From Clostridiales bacterium (lineage in GTDB: Bacteria; Bacillota; Clostridia; Christensenellales; CAG-314): a DNA stretch of 64,000 nt. Location of the stretch: positions 1-64,000 of the forward strand of contig JAFLVJ010000004.1 of NCBI GenBank assembly GCA_022508375.1. Direction: 5' to 3'. The translations under genes and the position numbers were made by a program. The notes under the pieces are model-generated. The model made no database searches and had not been told where the DNA came from. It saw only the letters and a program-made list of their open reading frames with translations. Every line of letters starts with the position of its first letter. Position 1 is the first letter of the stretch. Shown here piece by piece: positions 1 through 8,537 of the stretch.

Positions 1-84
<84 letters not shown>

Positions 85-140
85 AAGCCTCTTGACTACG
101 CCACCGTGGTTGGGGGACTTTTTTTATACATAAATCATTG

Positions 141-170
141 TTGCAAACGTGTGTAGCAGTGTGATATAAT
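141..170 (+). promoter_or_regulatory. Sigma-A type promoter for the transglutaminase-like gene
   Basis: TTGCAA (141-146) and a perfect TATAAT (165-170) are separated by 18 bases. They lie 34 bases before the likely start codon at 204. Confidence 0.6.
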
Positions 171-203
171 GTAAATATAAACAGTGTTTTGCAGGAAAGT
201 ACA

Positions 204-1109
204 ATGAACAAACGCGAAGAAATTGAAATAGGGAAACGCTTTCTTGAAGTCTATTGCGGTATTCTTTTTACTGCTCCTACATTTGAAAAAGGGCAAAAGG
301 TTGACTGCTTTTATGATTTTACAAATTCGAAATATGATGAATTAAAATCACATTATCACATAGTACAAATTGGTGGTAAAGGTGGTGATTTTCAGCGGGC
401 GTTACGAATTTGTCAATGGCTTGCCGCACACCTTTCGCATAAAGGAGATTTTTCGCTTACAAGCAATATTGAATATAATTCTATTTCTTTGCTTGATTAT
501 GCTTTCGGAAATAGTGAGCACGGACTTAACTGTGTGTGCAAGGCAAAAATATTAGTCGAGTGCTGTCTTGCGCTTGGCATTGCCGCGCGAAGAATCGGGC
601 TTTACCCTAATTCGCCTTTTGATACGGATAATCATGTTGTTGCAGAGATATATGATCGTGAAAGAAAGAAATGGATTATGCTTGACGCAACTTCCGGCGG
701 TTACTTTACGGACGGTAAAAATCCGCTTTCCTGTCTTGAAATGAGAGATAACTTTGCGTTAAATGCGGGCGGTTCGATTGTTTTGCCGAACCAAAAACCC
801 AACAGTTTAGATAAACTCAATGAGAAAAATATAAGCTGGAATTATTACTATGCAAAAAATTGTTACTATATGACCGTTGAAACCGTTTCATCTTTCGGAG
901 AAACTGATGCGGTTTTGGCGTATCTTTTGCCCATAGACTTTGACATTAAAGCTTACCGCAAGAAAAATGCTGAATATATGCTAAAAACGGCTATAAAAGA
1001 GTGTTGGGGTGAAGCTGCAATAAATTCGCTTGAAAAACAAGCGCGAAGTGTTGAGGACTTTGTACCGTTTGTTGGCTCAACAGCATTGTGGAGCGCACCC
1101 AAACTATAA
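204..1109 (+). CDS. Transglutaminase-like domain protein
   Basis: A 301-residue soluble protein. It carries the papain-like transglutaminase triad pattern: Cys110/Cys112 at the start of a helix (LNCVCKAKILVECC), His144 in DNHVVAEIY and Asp161 in WIMLDATSGG. Bacterial proteins of this group are usually proteases or peptide-bond hydrolases rather than cross-linking enzymes, so the substrate is unknown. The ATG at 204 is chosen over the in-frame TTG at 189 because AGGAAAG (193-199) sits just upstream. There is no signal peptide. It begins a run of small plus-strand enzymes with short gaps. The family call rests on the motif order; the exact subfamily is not recognised. Confidence 0.7.
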   Translation: MNKREEIEIGKRFLEVYCGILFTAPTFEKGQKVDCFYDFTNSKYDELKSHYHIVQIGGKGGDFQRALRICQWLAAHLSHKGDFSLTSNIEYNSISLLDYAFGNSEHGLNCVCKAKILVECCLALGIAARRIGLYPNSPFDTDNHVVAEIYDRERKKWIMLDATSGGYFTDGKNPLSCLEMRDNFALNAGGSIVLPNQKPNSLDKLNEKNISWNYYYAKNCYYMTVETVSSFGETDAVLAYLLPIDFDIKAYRKKNAEYMLKTAIKECWGEAAINSLEKQARSVEDFVPFVGSTALWSAPKL

Positions 1110-1139
1110 AGATAAATTCCAATTCGATAAAGGTGAATT

Positions 1140-1487
1140 ATGAAGAAATGGTATGATGAAGAATACGAGTGGGAAATCGAAGTAAAAGGTTTTCTGCGCG
1201 GAGATAAAACGGAAGGGTATTGTAGGAACGGTGAGGAAATTGGAGATAAATATACGTGCACCTATGGTTGTCCTGTAAATGCTGAAGGGCAAGGGATCTG
1301 CTCCAAAGTTATGACGGTTATGTTTCCTATTATGGAAGCGGTCAGAAGTGGCGGTGATTTGGAAAATATCGGCGGGGACAGCAAATACACGAAAGATATT
1401 GTGTGTCCTGACGGCTGCGTATTATTCAGAGTTACTGCAAGGAAGCTTGGAAATAATAATTTCTACAAAGGCAAATTTATAGGTTGA
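1140..1487 (+). CDS. TIGR04076 family protein
   Basis: A 115-residue protein. Its N-terminus pairs an acidic/aromatic segment (MKKWYDEEYEWEIEVKG) with several cysteines (CRNGE, CTYGCP, CSKV, CPDGC). This pattern matches small proteins annotated as TIGR04076, common in Clostridia and of unknown function. The paired cysteines could bind a metal, which is inference. AAGGTG lies just before the ATG. The gap to the preceding gene is 30 bases, so the two are probably co-transcribed. Confidence 0.65.
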   Translation: MKKWYDEEYEWEIEVKGFLRGDKTEGYCRNGEEIGDKYTCTYGCPVNAEGQGICSKVMTVMFPIMEAVRSGGDLENIGGDSKYTKDIVCPDGCVLFRVTARKLGNNNFYKGKFIG

Positions 1488-1514
1488 GTCATCATTTGAG
1501 AAGATTTTTTTAGT

Positions 1515-2081
1515 TTGAAATGTAAGAATATGAAAGAAAAATATACGGTTGCGATGAGCGCATTACAGCGTTTGAAGGAAGGAAACTTAATTTATATCAA
1601 GTCTGCTCAAGCCATTGGGGATACTTCGCAACAAAAACGCCACGACACTTGGGCAAACGGACAAAAACCGTACGCGGTTATCGTGAGTTGTTCCGATTCG
1701 AGAGTAATTCCCGAGGCCATTTTTTCTGCCGGAATAGGCGACCTGTTTGTAATTCGTGTTGCCGGTAACGTCGTAGGGAATTACGAGTTGGGAAGTATTG
1801 AGTACGCTGTGGAGCATCTTGGGTGCAGGCTTGTAGTAGTGCTCGGACACACCGGTTGTGGAGCCGTTAGTGCGGCGCTCGGTGAAAACTGCGGTTACGT
1901 TAAACACATTACCGACGAAATAAAACGTGCGATAGGCGTGGAGCCCGACGGAGTAAAGGCTAGCGTACTAAACGTAAAACAAAGCGTGGCTAAGATAAAA
2001 GAAAGCTTGTTATCCAAGGATGATCTACTGGTTATTGGTGCGCTGTACCATACTGACAGCGGTACAGTAGATTTCTTTTAG
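1515..2081 (+). CDS. Beta-class carbonic anhydrase
   Basis: Zinc enzyme interconverting CO2 and bicarbonate. Visible motifs are the CSDSR signature (Cys59 zinc ligand with the Asp61-Arg63 dyad) and HTGC (His112 and Cys115, the other zinc ligands). The C-terminal GALYHTDSGTVDFF is the standard final beta-strand of the family, so the protein looks complete at about 185 residues. The start is uncertain: the frame opens with TTG at 1515 and the first ATG is at 1530. Neither has a strong Shine-Dalgarno sequence, and the ATG would give 183 residues. No signal peptide is seen, so it should be cytoplasmic. Confidence 0.88.
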   Translation: MKCKNMKEKYTVAMSALQRLKEGNLIYIKSAQAIGDTSQQKRHDTWANGQKPYAVIVSCSDSRVIPEAIFSAGIGDLFVIRVAGNVVGNYELGSIEYAVEHLGCRLVVVLGHTGCGAVSAALGENCGYVKHITDEIKRAIGVEPDGVKASVLNVKQSVAKIKESLLSKDDLLVIGALYHTDSGTVDFF

Positions 2082-2126
2082 TGTGTGATATTATGTAATT
2101 TTTACAGTAACTTATCGGAGTAAAAT

Positions 2127-2693
2127 ATGGGTAAAAAATTATCCGAAATGACGCTGGAAGAACTTTGGCAGCTATTTCCCATTATACTGACTGAACACAA
2201 TGCTTGCTGGAAAGATTGTTACGCTGAAGAAGCTGCTAACCTTGAAATACTACTGCCGAAAGGGAGTATTATAACTCATATAGGAAGTACAGCTGTCAAA
2301 GGGATTTGGGCAAAGCCGATAGTAGATATTCTGGTAGAAGTCGTAAAAAATATAAATTTAACCGATGTAGCGGTCACGCTGCAAAATAACGGTTGGATTA
2401 AAATGTCGGAAAGTGAACAACGTATATCTTTGAATAAGGGATATGCTGAAAAAGGCTTTGCCGAAAAGGTATTTCACTTACATCTGCGGTATATCGGTGA
2501 TAATGACGAAATCTACTTTCGGGATTACTTGAATGCACACCCTGAAATTGCCAAAGAGTACGAAACTCTTAAGCTTAAACTTTGGAAAAATTTTGAACAC
2601 GACAGAGATGCTTATACTTCGGCAAAGGGCGAATTTGTAGCCAAATATACAGCTTTGGCAAAAGGAAGTCTTAAAATAGAGGAGAAGAAATGA
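2127..2693 (+). CDS. GrpB family protein (UPF0157, nucleotidyltransferase-like)
   Basis: A 188-residue protein with the GrpB/UPF0157 signature HIGSTAVKGIWAKPIVDILVEV. The GSTA...KPIVDI stretch corresponds to the nucleotidyltransferase-fold active-site loop, and a later LHLRYIG strand and F.DYLN segment are also typical. The family has no proven physiological role; a nucleotidyl-transfer activity is inferred from fold. Length is normal. A modest Shine-Dalgarno (CGGAG, around 2116) precedes the ATG. The stop overlaps the start of the next gene by four bases (ATGA), indicating translational coupling. Confidence 0.85.
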   Translation: MGKKLSEMTLEELWQLFPIILTEHNACWKDCYAEEAANLEILLPKGSIITHIGSTAVKGIWAKPIVDILVEVVKNINLTDVAVTLQNNGWIKMSESEQRISLNKGYAEKGFAEKVFHLHLRYIGDNDEIYFRDYLNAHPEIAKEYETLKLKLWKNFEHDRDAYTSAKGEFVAKYTALAKGSLKIEEKK

Positions 2694-3439
2694 CGGGAAT
2701 TCTTTATTTCAGTTCAACAGGTAACAGTCTGTACATAGCTCAAAAGATTCAAAGGAAGCTGGGCGGGAAGATAATTTATATTCCGACCTATCAAGGCGAC
2801 GGAAGCGAATTTGAGAAAATCATAGTTGTTACGCCAATTTATTCTTACGGCATGCCACGTCATGTGTTTGACCTGTTGCCTAAACTTAACCGCATAACGG
2901 AAATGACGATTGTGCAAAACTACGGCGGTATGGTTGGCGGCGCGGACTACTATGTTTATAGTTACGCTTTGCAACATGGACTCAATATAAAAAGCGTCTA
3001 TGCGCTAAAAATGCCGGAAAATTATACTCTGGACTTTACTGTGCCAAAGTTCTATTTAAAGAGCGTCTTGAAAAGCGCCGATAAACGTATTGATAGTGTG
3101 ATAGAGCAAATTAGCGGTGGCGAACCGTCCATACCACGCAAGAAGCGCACTAAGGAAGCGAAATATCTCAAAAATAAAGATAATTGGCATATTATCGGCG
3201 AACGTTTTTCAGTTAATGAGAAATGTGTTAAATGCGGTAAGTGCGTTAATGTGTGTCCGTCAAACAACATAGCAATGGTGGATGGGAGGATTGAGTTTTC
3301 CAATCGCTGTGTTGCATGTCTGGGTTGCTATCACAGATGTCCTAACAAGGCCATCGTGTATCTAAATAGGAAGAAAAAGGACAGATATATAAATCCATAC
3401 GTTGACGAAAGTTTAATCGGCAAAAATAGTCCCGAATGA
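2690..3439 (+). CDS. EFR1 family flavodoxin/ferredoxin fusion
   Basis: A 249-residue two-domain electron carrier. The N-terminal half is flavodoxin-like, with the FMN phosphate loop SSTGNS at residues 9-14. The C-terminal third holds two 4Fe-4S clusters (CVKCGKCVNVCP and CVACLGCYHRCP). This arrangement is the EFR1 family found in anaerobes; it probably shuttles low-potential electrons in the cytoplasm to an unidentified oxidoreductase. The start overlaps the grpB-like stop (ATGA) and the stop overlaps the next open frame, so the three genes form one operon. Confidence 0.88.
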   Translation: MTGILYFSSTGNSLYIAQKIQRKLGGKIIYIPTYQGDGSEFEKIIVVTPIYSYGMPRHVFDLLPKLNRITEMTIVQNYGGMVGGADYYVYSYALQHGLNIKSVYALKMPENYTLDFTVPKFYLKSVLKSADKRIDSVIEQISGGEPSIPRKKRTKEAKYLKNKDNWHIIGERFSVNEKCVKCGKCVNVCPSNNIAMVDGRIEFSNRCVACLGCYHRCPNKAIVYLNRKKKDRYINPYVDESLIGKNSPE

Positions 3440-3450
3440 GAGAGGTATCA

Positions 3451-4563
3451 ATGAAAAGACTCATTAAACCGGATTGGAAAAACAGTATATTGAACATTTC
3501 CGCTACGCTAGCGGAGTTTTTGGGCGCGCCAAATGAAAATGCGACGTTGCAAGTATTGAAAGATGAACTTGCGAAGGGCTACAAAAACGTGGTCTATATG
3601 TGCTTTGACGGGATGGGAATCAATCCGTTGGAGATAAATTTGGGTAAAGAAGACTTTTTACGTAGGCATATTGTCAAGACGTTGACTTCGACTTTTCCAT
3701 CGACAACTACCAACGCAACAACGTCGTTAGCTACCAACAAATACCCACTAGAGCACGGCTGGCTAGGGTGGAGTTTGCACTTCGATGATATAGGGCGTAA
3801 CGTTGACGTTTATTTGCGTAGAGACTCGCAAACAGGCGAAGAAGTGGACTATGCTTACCCCATGATTGATGACAGCGACTGTTATTTCTATCATGCTACG
3901 CGTACGGATTACGAAATAAATACCGTGTTCCCCAATTACGTGTCCTGCAAGCCCGAGTTCAATCACGAAATACACGGTCTGGAAGATTTTTTCGAAACCG
4001 TTAGCGAAATTTGCAACAAAAGTGGAAAACAATTTGTGTATGCTTACTGCCCCGAGCCGGATCACTCCATGCACGAAAACGGTGTGACTAACCCCGATAC
4101 GCAACAGATGCTTAGGTATATTTCCGACAGTTTGCAGGCGTTGCGAACTCAAACGCATGACACCTTGTTTATTGTATCTGCCGACCACGGACAAGTGGAT
4201 GTTGAGGGGTACGTCGATATACGTGAAGACGAGGAACTCAATTCCATGTTGGAGTGTCCGCTATATTTGGATTCCCGCTCCCCGGCGTTCAAGGTTAAAC
4301 GTGGCATGAAGGGGAAGTTTGCCAAGTTGTTCAAGGAACGCTACGGCGAGGACTTTGTGCTGTACAAGACGAGCGACCTGATAAAGCGCGGATACTTTGG
4401 CAGTAGAGGAGAATACGGATATTTACTTGGTGACTTTGTTGCTTCGGGTACATATACTAATAAGATGTTTATTCCGCCTAAGTTCGAAGTGGACTACAAA
4501 AAGGGACATCACACGGGGTTGACGAGGGAAATGTTGGTTCCGCTCATCCTGTTTGATTGCTAA
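3451..4563 (+). CDS. Alkaline phosphatase superfamily hydrolase (nucleotide pyrophosphatase/phosphodiesterase type)
   Basis: A 370-residue metallohydrolase. Superfamily motifs: CFDGMG (first metal-binding Asp), TSTFPSTTTNATTSL (catalytic Thr region), DHSMHENG and SADHGQ (Asp/His metal ligands), and KKGHHTGLT near the end (last His ligand). It should hydrolyse phosphomono- or phosphodiesters; the substrate cannot be told. No signal peptide is present, so a cytoplasmic role is likely, unlike secreted phosphatases. The ATG at 3451 is preferred over the one at 3436 because GAGAGG (3438-3443) is well spaced from it. It closes the operon begun by the grpB-like gene. Confidence 0.82.
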   Translation: MKRLIKPDWKNSILNISATLAEFLGAPNENATLQVLKDELAKGYKNVVYMCFDGMGINPLEINLGKEDFLRRHIVKTLTSTFPSTTTNATTSLATNKYPLEHGWLGWSLHFDDIGRNVDVYLRRDSQTGEEVDYAYPMIDDSDCYFYHATRTDYEINTVFPNYVSCKPEFNHEIHGLEDFFETVSEICNKSGKQFVYAYCPEPDHSMHENGVTNPDTQQMLRYISDSLQALRTQTHDTLFIVSADHGQVDVEGYVDIREDEELNSMLECPLYLDSRSPAFKVKRGMKGKFAKLFKERYGEDFVLYKTSDLIKRGYFGSRGEYGYLLGDFVASGTYTNKMFIPPKFEVDYKKGHHTGLTREMLVPLILFDC

Positions 4564-4610
4564 TCTTATGATATTGTATATCATCTGAGAAACAATATTT
4601 TAAAAAATTG

Positions 4611-4639
4611 TTGACAAAGCAATCAAAATATTATATCAT
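4611..4639 (+). promoter_or_regulatory. Consensus sigma-A promoter
   Basis: TTGACA (4611-4616) and TATCAT (4634-4639) with an exact 17-base spacer. It lies 37 bases upstream of the next start codon, in AT-rich DNA. Confidence 0.75.
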
Positions 4640-4675
4640 AAATATAACAAAATATTGATAAAGGAGGACTAAACT

Positions 4676-5167
4676 ATGAAAATGTGTCACAGTGAAGTTA
4701 TCAAGTACATAAAGGAACTGGAAAGCAAGAAGCACGTGCTGCTTAGACATGAATCAAGCAACTGCAGATATACCTATCAGGAAGAGGACGCCAAGATTGT
4801 TCCCGAATACAGTTATGCGAAGACACGCAAGGCTGTTGACCTGCTGGATACAAAAATTCGCAAGCTTCGCCACGCGTTGGCTGTTGCAAATACAACGGTA
4901 ATGGTGGATGAGTTTAACGTGACGCTGGGTGAGGCTCTTGTTATGCTTGCTCAATATCAAAATAAGTGTGAATTGTTAGAGGATATGTCTTCGCGTCAGC
5001 AGATTTCACAACGTTCAAGCTATAGCGGCAAGATGGAAATAACCTGTTGCAATTACGACGTTGTTACCGCGCTCAAGGATTACGAAAATCTTCGCTTGGT
5101 AATAAACCGTTTGCAGGTCGCAATCGACAGGGCAAATCTTACTAATTACGTGGAAGTAGAGGTGTAA
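4676..5167 (+). CDS. DIP1984-like helical protein, function unknown
   Basis: A 163-residue protein made mainly of helices. It resembles the DIP1984 family in layout: an N-terminal coiled helix, a central stretch like LDTKIRKLRHALAVANTT followed by a TLGEAL element, and a C-terminal strand-helix ending in AIDRANLTN. Each half ends in a similar (R/V)ANxTxxV motif, as in that family. No catalytic residues or membrane segments are visible. It has a strong promoter and AAGGAGG (4661-4667), so it should be well expressed. The family match is by eye; function is unknown. Confidence 0.5.
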   Translation: MKMCHSEVIKYIKELESKKHVLLRHESSNCRYTYQEEDAKIVPEYSYAKTRKAVDLLDTKIRKLRHALAVANTTVMVDEFNVTLGEALVMLAQYQNKCELLEDMSSRQQISQRSSYSGKMEITCCNYDVVTALKDYENLRLVINRLQVAIDRANLTNYVEVEV

Positions 5168-5582
5168 TACTTTCCGAGACAAACAATCATATTTTTCCCT
5201 TACGCAATTTTAACATCAACAGTGCGCATGCATCATGAGCGAGTGCGGAGTTAAAGTTACGGTATATCGTTAATACGTTTATGCATAGTGTGTTTTTCTG
5301 TTAGGATTACGGTTTATTGTAAATAGTTATCATTAGGAATTACGTTCCGATCTTAGTAATCAAACAAAACAAACTATTGCGTATAAAAACTTTTTGTCAG
5401 GTGAAGTTGGGTTTCAACCTGACACTTTTTTTTATTTCGTTTATTCAAATCAACCATTTATACTATAAAACTGCCTTACATAATGTTTATTATTTTGCTT
5501 TTGCAATCTACTATTTCAGACATAATATTAAATTTGCTTATTTTTTCGTATAAAATAGCGTATTTCATTCACAATAATATCG
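5168..5582. other. Gene-free stretch with a terminator
   Basis: Between the DIP1984-like gene and the DUF2953 gene I see no coding sequence. It holds the terminator at 5396-5433; the rest is AT-rich with only weak promoter-like matches around 5501-5528. Confidence 0.6.
5396..5433 (+). terminator. Rho-independent terminator
   Basis: GTCAGGT...ACCTGAC stem with a small bulge followed by a run of eight T (5426-5433), downstream of the DIP1984-like gene. Confidence 0.75.
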
Positions 5583-6098
5583 ATGATAGTTGTTACTGCA
5601 ATGCTGTTATTTGCAACGCTTATTTTTGCGCCGATACGTTTTTGTGTGGATGTAAAAGCCTATCTGCAAAAATTGTCCGCCTATGTTACGGTGGACGTTG
5701 GTGTAATAAAAGTTTTTGATGAACATTTGGCGTTTACAGGTAAGTATTTGCGATGTGACGGCACGATTTCAACCGACGTGGACTTGACATCAATAGACAG
5801 GAAAAATGGCATTGATTTACTAAAGTGTATTACTTTGGACAAAATTTGCTTTTCCTTTCAAAACAATATTTTGAATGTGTCAATGTACTATGTTGCGTTG
5901 GAAAATGCTGTCGCGGCGTTAGCTACAGCAACACTATGCAATCTTTCTCATTGCAGCTTCTACTCACAGGTAGTAGGAACATTGGATGAAAGCAGTATAA
6001 GGATGCAAGTTGCGGCAAGTCTCAGCATTGCAGAGCTGTCATTTTGTTTACTAAAACAAGGGGTAAGACGATGGAAAACTCACAAATCAGGGAAATAG
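5583..6098 (+). CDS. DUF2953 family membrane protein (YtfI-like)
   Basis: A 171-residue protein with a hydrophobic N-terminal segment (residues 2-18, MIVVTAMLLFATLIFAPI) followed by a beta-rich soluble part. Sequence resemblance to DUF2953 is modest. The call relies on position: in Bacillus subtilis the DUF2953 gene ytfI lies directly before ytfJ (gerW), and here the gene overlaps gerW by 28 bases. A sporulation-linked role is likely by context only. The start has no clear Shine-Dalgarno, so the true start may differ. Confidence 0.6.
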   Translation: MIVVTAMLLFATLIFAPIRFCVDVKAYLQKLSAYVTVDVGVIKVFDEHLAFTGKYLRCDGTISTDVDLTSIDRKNGIDLLKCITLDKICFSFQNNILNVSMYYVALENAVAALATATLCNLSHCSFYSQVVGTLDESSIRMQVAASLSIAELSFCLLKQGVRRWKTHKSGK

Positions 6099-6442
6099 TT
6101 GAAACGGCTGTGTCCAACCTTAGCAGAGTTGCCGAGGTTAATACAATAATCGGGCAGCCGCTTGTTACAATGGACGGAACTACGATATTACCCGTATCGC
6201 AGGTTACTTTTGCATTTATGGCAGGCGGAGGCGAATACGGTAACAAATCGGCAAAGCGCGGTTTTAGAGACGGCGCCGACAGTAACTTTGCCGGAGGTTC
6301 GGGCGGTGGAGCAACGCTAACTCCGGTTTGTTTTCTTGTAGTATCTCAGGACGGTGTAAAAGTTATCGAAGCGGACAAAACCAACACGATAGAAAAAATA
6401 TTCGACGTGGCAAAAGACGTCGTAAGTACATTCAAGGCGTAA
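6071..6442 (+). CDS. gerW: GerW family sporulation protein (YtfJ)
   Basis: A 123-residue protein of the YtfJ/GerW family. Typical elements are IIGQPLVTMDGTTILPVSQV, the Gly-rich FAGGSGGGATLTPVCFLVV and the C-terminal V.VIEADKTNTIEK. In B. subtilis GerW is a forespore protein needed for normal germination. The ATG at 6071 is chosen over an upstream in-frame ATG because AAGGGG (6058-6063) fits it and the N-terminus then matches the family. It overlaps the DUF2953 gene and is followed after one base by a D-Ala-D-Ala carboxypeptidase gene, indicating one operon. Confidence 0.88.
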   Translation: MENSQIREIVETAVSNLSRVAEVNTIIGQPLVTMDGTTILPVSQVTFAFMAGGGEYGNKSAKRGFRDGADSNFAGGSGGGATLTPVCFLVVSQDGVKVIEADKTNTIEKIFDVAKDVVSTFKA

Positions 6443-6443
6443 C

Positions 6444-7478
6444 GTGAAAAAATCTGCTTTTATCATCGGTCTTATTTTACTGTTCTGCGTATGTTGCTTG
6501 AGCGTGTATTCTGCTTCGGCGGCGGGTTTTTCCACTTCGGCGCAGAGTGCTGTCGTGATGGAGCGTTCGTCGCATAGAATTTTGTTTGCAAAAAATTGCG
6601 ACGCGCATTTGCCTATGGCAAGTACGACTAAGATTGTAACAGCCTTGACCGTGCTGAATCATGCCAATCTTGACGACGTAGTGGAGGTTAATCCTAAAGC
6701 GGTGGGTATTGAAGGATCATCCATTTATTTGAGAGCGGGCGAACACTTGACTGTCAAGGAATTACTGTACGGTTTGATGTTGCGTAGCGGAAACGATTCA
6801 GCGGTAGCATTGGCTTTGCACGTTGCTGGTAGCGTGGAAGCATTTGCCGAAATGATGAACGAAACTGCACGCAATGCGGGCTGTACCGATAGCAATTTCG
6901 TCAACCCGCATGGGCTTCATGACGACAATCATTACACATCGGCGCATGATTTGGGCGTTTTGACCTGTGTTGCGTTGGAAAATAACGATTTCCGCGAGAT
7001 AGTTTCAACCAAAACAGTTCGGATATCTAACGAAGGCATGGAGTACGACCGAGTGCTGACAAATAAAAACAAATTGCTGAGTAATTGCGCGGGTGCGGAC
7101 GGTGTAAAGACGGGATATACCAAGAAAGCCGGACGTTGCTTTGTGGGGAGCGCAACCAGATGCGGTATGCAAGTTGTCGTGGTGGTGCTCAATTGTGGTC
7201 CGATGTTTGAAGAAACTGCGGATTTGCTTGACAATGCGTTTGCCAATTACAGATTACAAACGGTTATTCCGCGTAACAAAATATGCGGTACCCGTAATGA
7301 AAGGGGTAAGCAGGTTTACTACGTATGCCCCGAACGTTTCAGTTACCCGGTAACAATAGGTGAAATGTTGACGACGGAAATCGACTTGGATAGTAACACG
7401 CCTACAATAAAAGCGCTTTTAAACGGCGAAATCGTATTCGAGCGCGAGTTGGTAAAACATACGGCGCTTTTAAAGTAA
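6444..7478 (+). CDS. D-alanyl-D-alanine carboxypeptidase (PBP5/DacF type)
   Basis: A 344-residue exported peptidoglycan-trimming enzyme of peptidase family S11, which removes the terminal D-Ala from pentapeptide stems. It has a signal peptide (residues 1-27, ending ASAAG). Active-site motifs are SxxK in ASTTK, SxN in RSGND, and KTG in GVKTGYTKKAG. A short beta domain follows. It has no long C-terminal amphipathic anchor. The start is GTG with AAGG just upstream. The gerW linkage suggests a sporulation-associated (DacF/DacB) role, though a vegetative role cannot be excluded. Confidence 0.92.
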   Translation: MKKSAFIIGLILLFCVCCLSVYSASAAGFSTSAQSAVVMERSSHRILFAKNCDAHLPMASTTKIVTALTVLNHANLDDVVEVNPKAVGIEGSSIYLRAGEHLTVKELLYGLMLRSGNDSAVALALHVAGSVEAFAEMMNETARNAGCTDSNFVNPHGLHDDNHYTSAHDLGVLTCVALENNDFREIVSTKTVRISNEGMEYDRVLTNKNKLLSNCAGADGVKTGYTKKAGRCFVGSATRCGMQVVVVVLNCGPMFEETADLLDNAFANYRLQTVIPRNKICGTRNERGKQVYYVCPERFSYPVTIGEMLTTEIDLDSNTPTIKALLNGEIVFERELVKHTALLK

Positions 7479-7536
7479 TCTAACAAGTTGACAATATGTA
7501 AGTTGTAATATACAATCACCGTAAAGGTAGCGAACT

Positions 7537-7552
7537 CGATCACTTGTGATCG
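7537..7552. repeat. Perfect 16-base palindrome CGATCAC-TT-GTGATCG
   Basis: Seven-base arms with a TT centre, between the carboxypeptidase stop and its terminator. No T-run follows, so it is not a terminator itself; an operator or an RNA hairpin are both possible. Confidence 0.5.
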
Positions 7553-7590
7553 TTTATGTCGGCGGTTTTGCCGTTCCGACCCGCACGCAA

Positions 7591-7621
7591 CAGGAAGGGG
7601 GTGTGCCTTCCTGTTTTTTTT
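7591..7621 (+). terminator. Rho-independent terminator
   Basis: CAGGAAGG...CCTTCCTG stem with a seven-base loop, running directly into eight T. It ends the DUF2953-gerW-dac operon. Confidence 0.88.
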
Positions 7622-7655
7622 ATTTCTATGTACATTTTAGCGTATTATCTTTTAC

Positions 7656-7684
7656 TTGATTTTTTACAATAAATAAGTTAATAT
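7656..7684 (+). promoter_or_regulatory. Probable promoter for rluB
   Basis: TTGATT (7656-7661) and TAATAT (7679-7684) with a 17-base spacer, about 100 bases before rluB. Confidence 0.4.
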
Positions 7685-7781
7685 ATTATTTGTAGAATTT
7701 TACGCTTTTGTTCAACGGGCGTTGTGGTCTTTTTTGCAATAAAGCGTGTTGAGATAAATATTAACGGAAATTTGGTGAAAT

Positions 7782-8483
7782 ATGGTTAGACTGAACAAAT
7801 ATCTTGCCGATTGCGGCGTTGGGAGTAGGCGGGAGTGCGACAGACTCATTTCGGATGGCGTTGTCAAGGTTAATGGAAAGGTTGCCGCTCTCGGGGTTAT
7901 GGTGTCTGATTCGGACCACGTCACTGTTAACGACAAGCGAGTAGGTGACAAACAAAAAAACTACTATATCATGCTACACAAACCTAAGGGATGCGTTACA
8001 ACGGTCAAGGACGACCTCGGTCGCAAGACGGTAATGGATTTGATTGATATCAAGGCGCGCTTGTATCCTGTTGGACGTTTGGACTATGATACGGAAGGTT
8101 TGTTGATCCTTACCAATGATGGCGAACTTGCCAATAGACTGACTCACCCGCGCAACGAAGTAAATAAAACCTACATTGCGCGTATTTCCGGCATATTAAC
8201 GGAAAACGAGCGCGCTCAACTGGAAAGAGGTGTGCTTATTGACGGCGTAAAAACAGCTCCGGCGAGGGTGAAGATACTAAAACAAGATCAACACCACACA
8301 CGTTGCGAGGTGACTATTCACGAGGGTCGCAACAGACAGGTCAAGAAGATGTTTGAAGCGGTCGGGAAAGAAGTGGAGTTTCTCAAGCGTGTGGCGGTCG
8401 GCGACTTGCGACTTGGCGGACTTAAACGTGGTGAGTATCGGTTTTTAAATGAAATTGAAATAAATTATCTCAAAAATGTGTAA
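7782..8483 (+). CDS. rluB: Pseudouridine synthase, RluB/RsuA family
   Basis: A 233-residue rRNA-modifying enzyme. The N-terminal S4 RNA-binding domain (residues 2-60, RLNKYLADCGVGSRRECDRLI) is followed by the RsuA/RluB catalytic domain. The catalytic Asp is in GRLDYDTEGLLILTND, and EGRNRQVKKM is the conserved C-terminal motif. Length fits RluB, which forms pseudouridine in helix 93 of 23S rRNA; the RsuA-type 16S target cannot be ruled out. It opens the aroH-plsC-ispH block, as in many Clostridia. Confidence 0.9.
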   Translation: MVRLNKYLADCGVGSRRECDRLISDGVVKVNGKVAALGVMVSDSDHVTVNDKRVGDKQKNYYIMLHKPKGCVTTVKDDLGRKTVMDLIDIKARLYPVGRLDYDTEGLLILTNDGELANRLTHPRNEVNKTYIARISGILTENERAQLERGVLIDGVKTAPARVKILKQDQHHTRCEVTIHEGRNRQVKKMFEAVGKEVEFLKRVAVGDLRLGGLKRGEYRFLNEIEINYLKNV

Positions 8484-8537
8484 TAGGTTGTTGTAATTAG
8501 CATACAAAACGAACGCTGTAGAAATTGAAGGTCATTG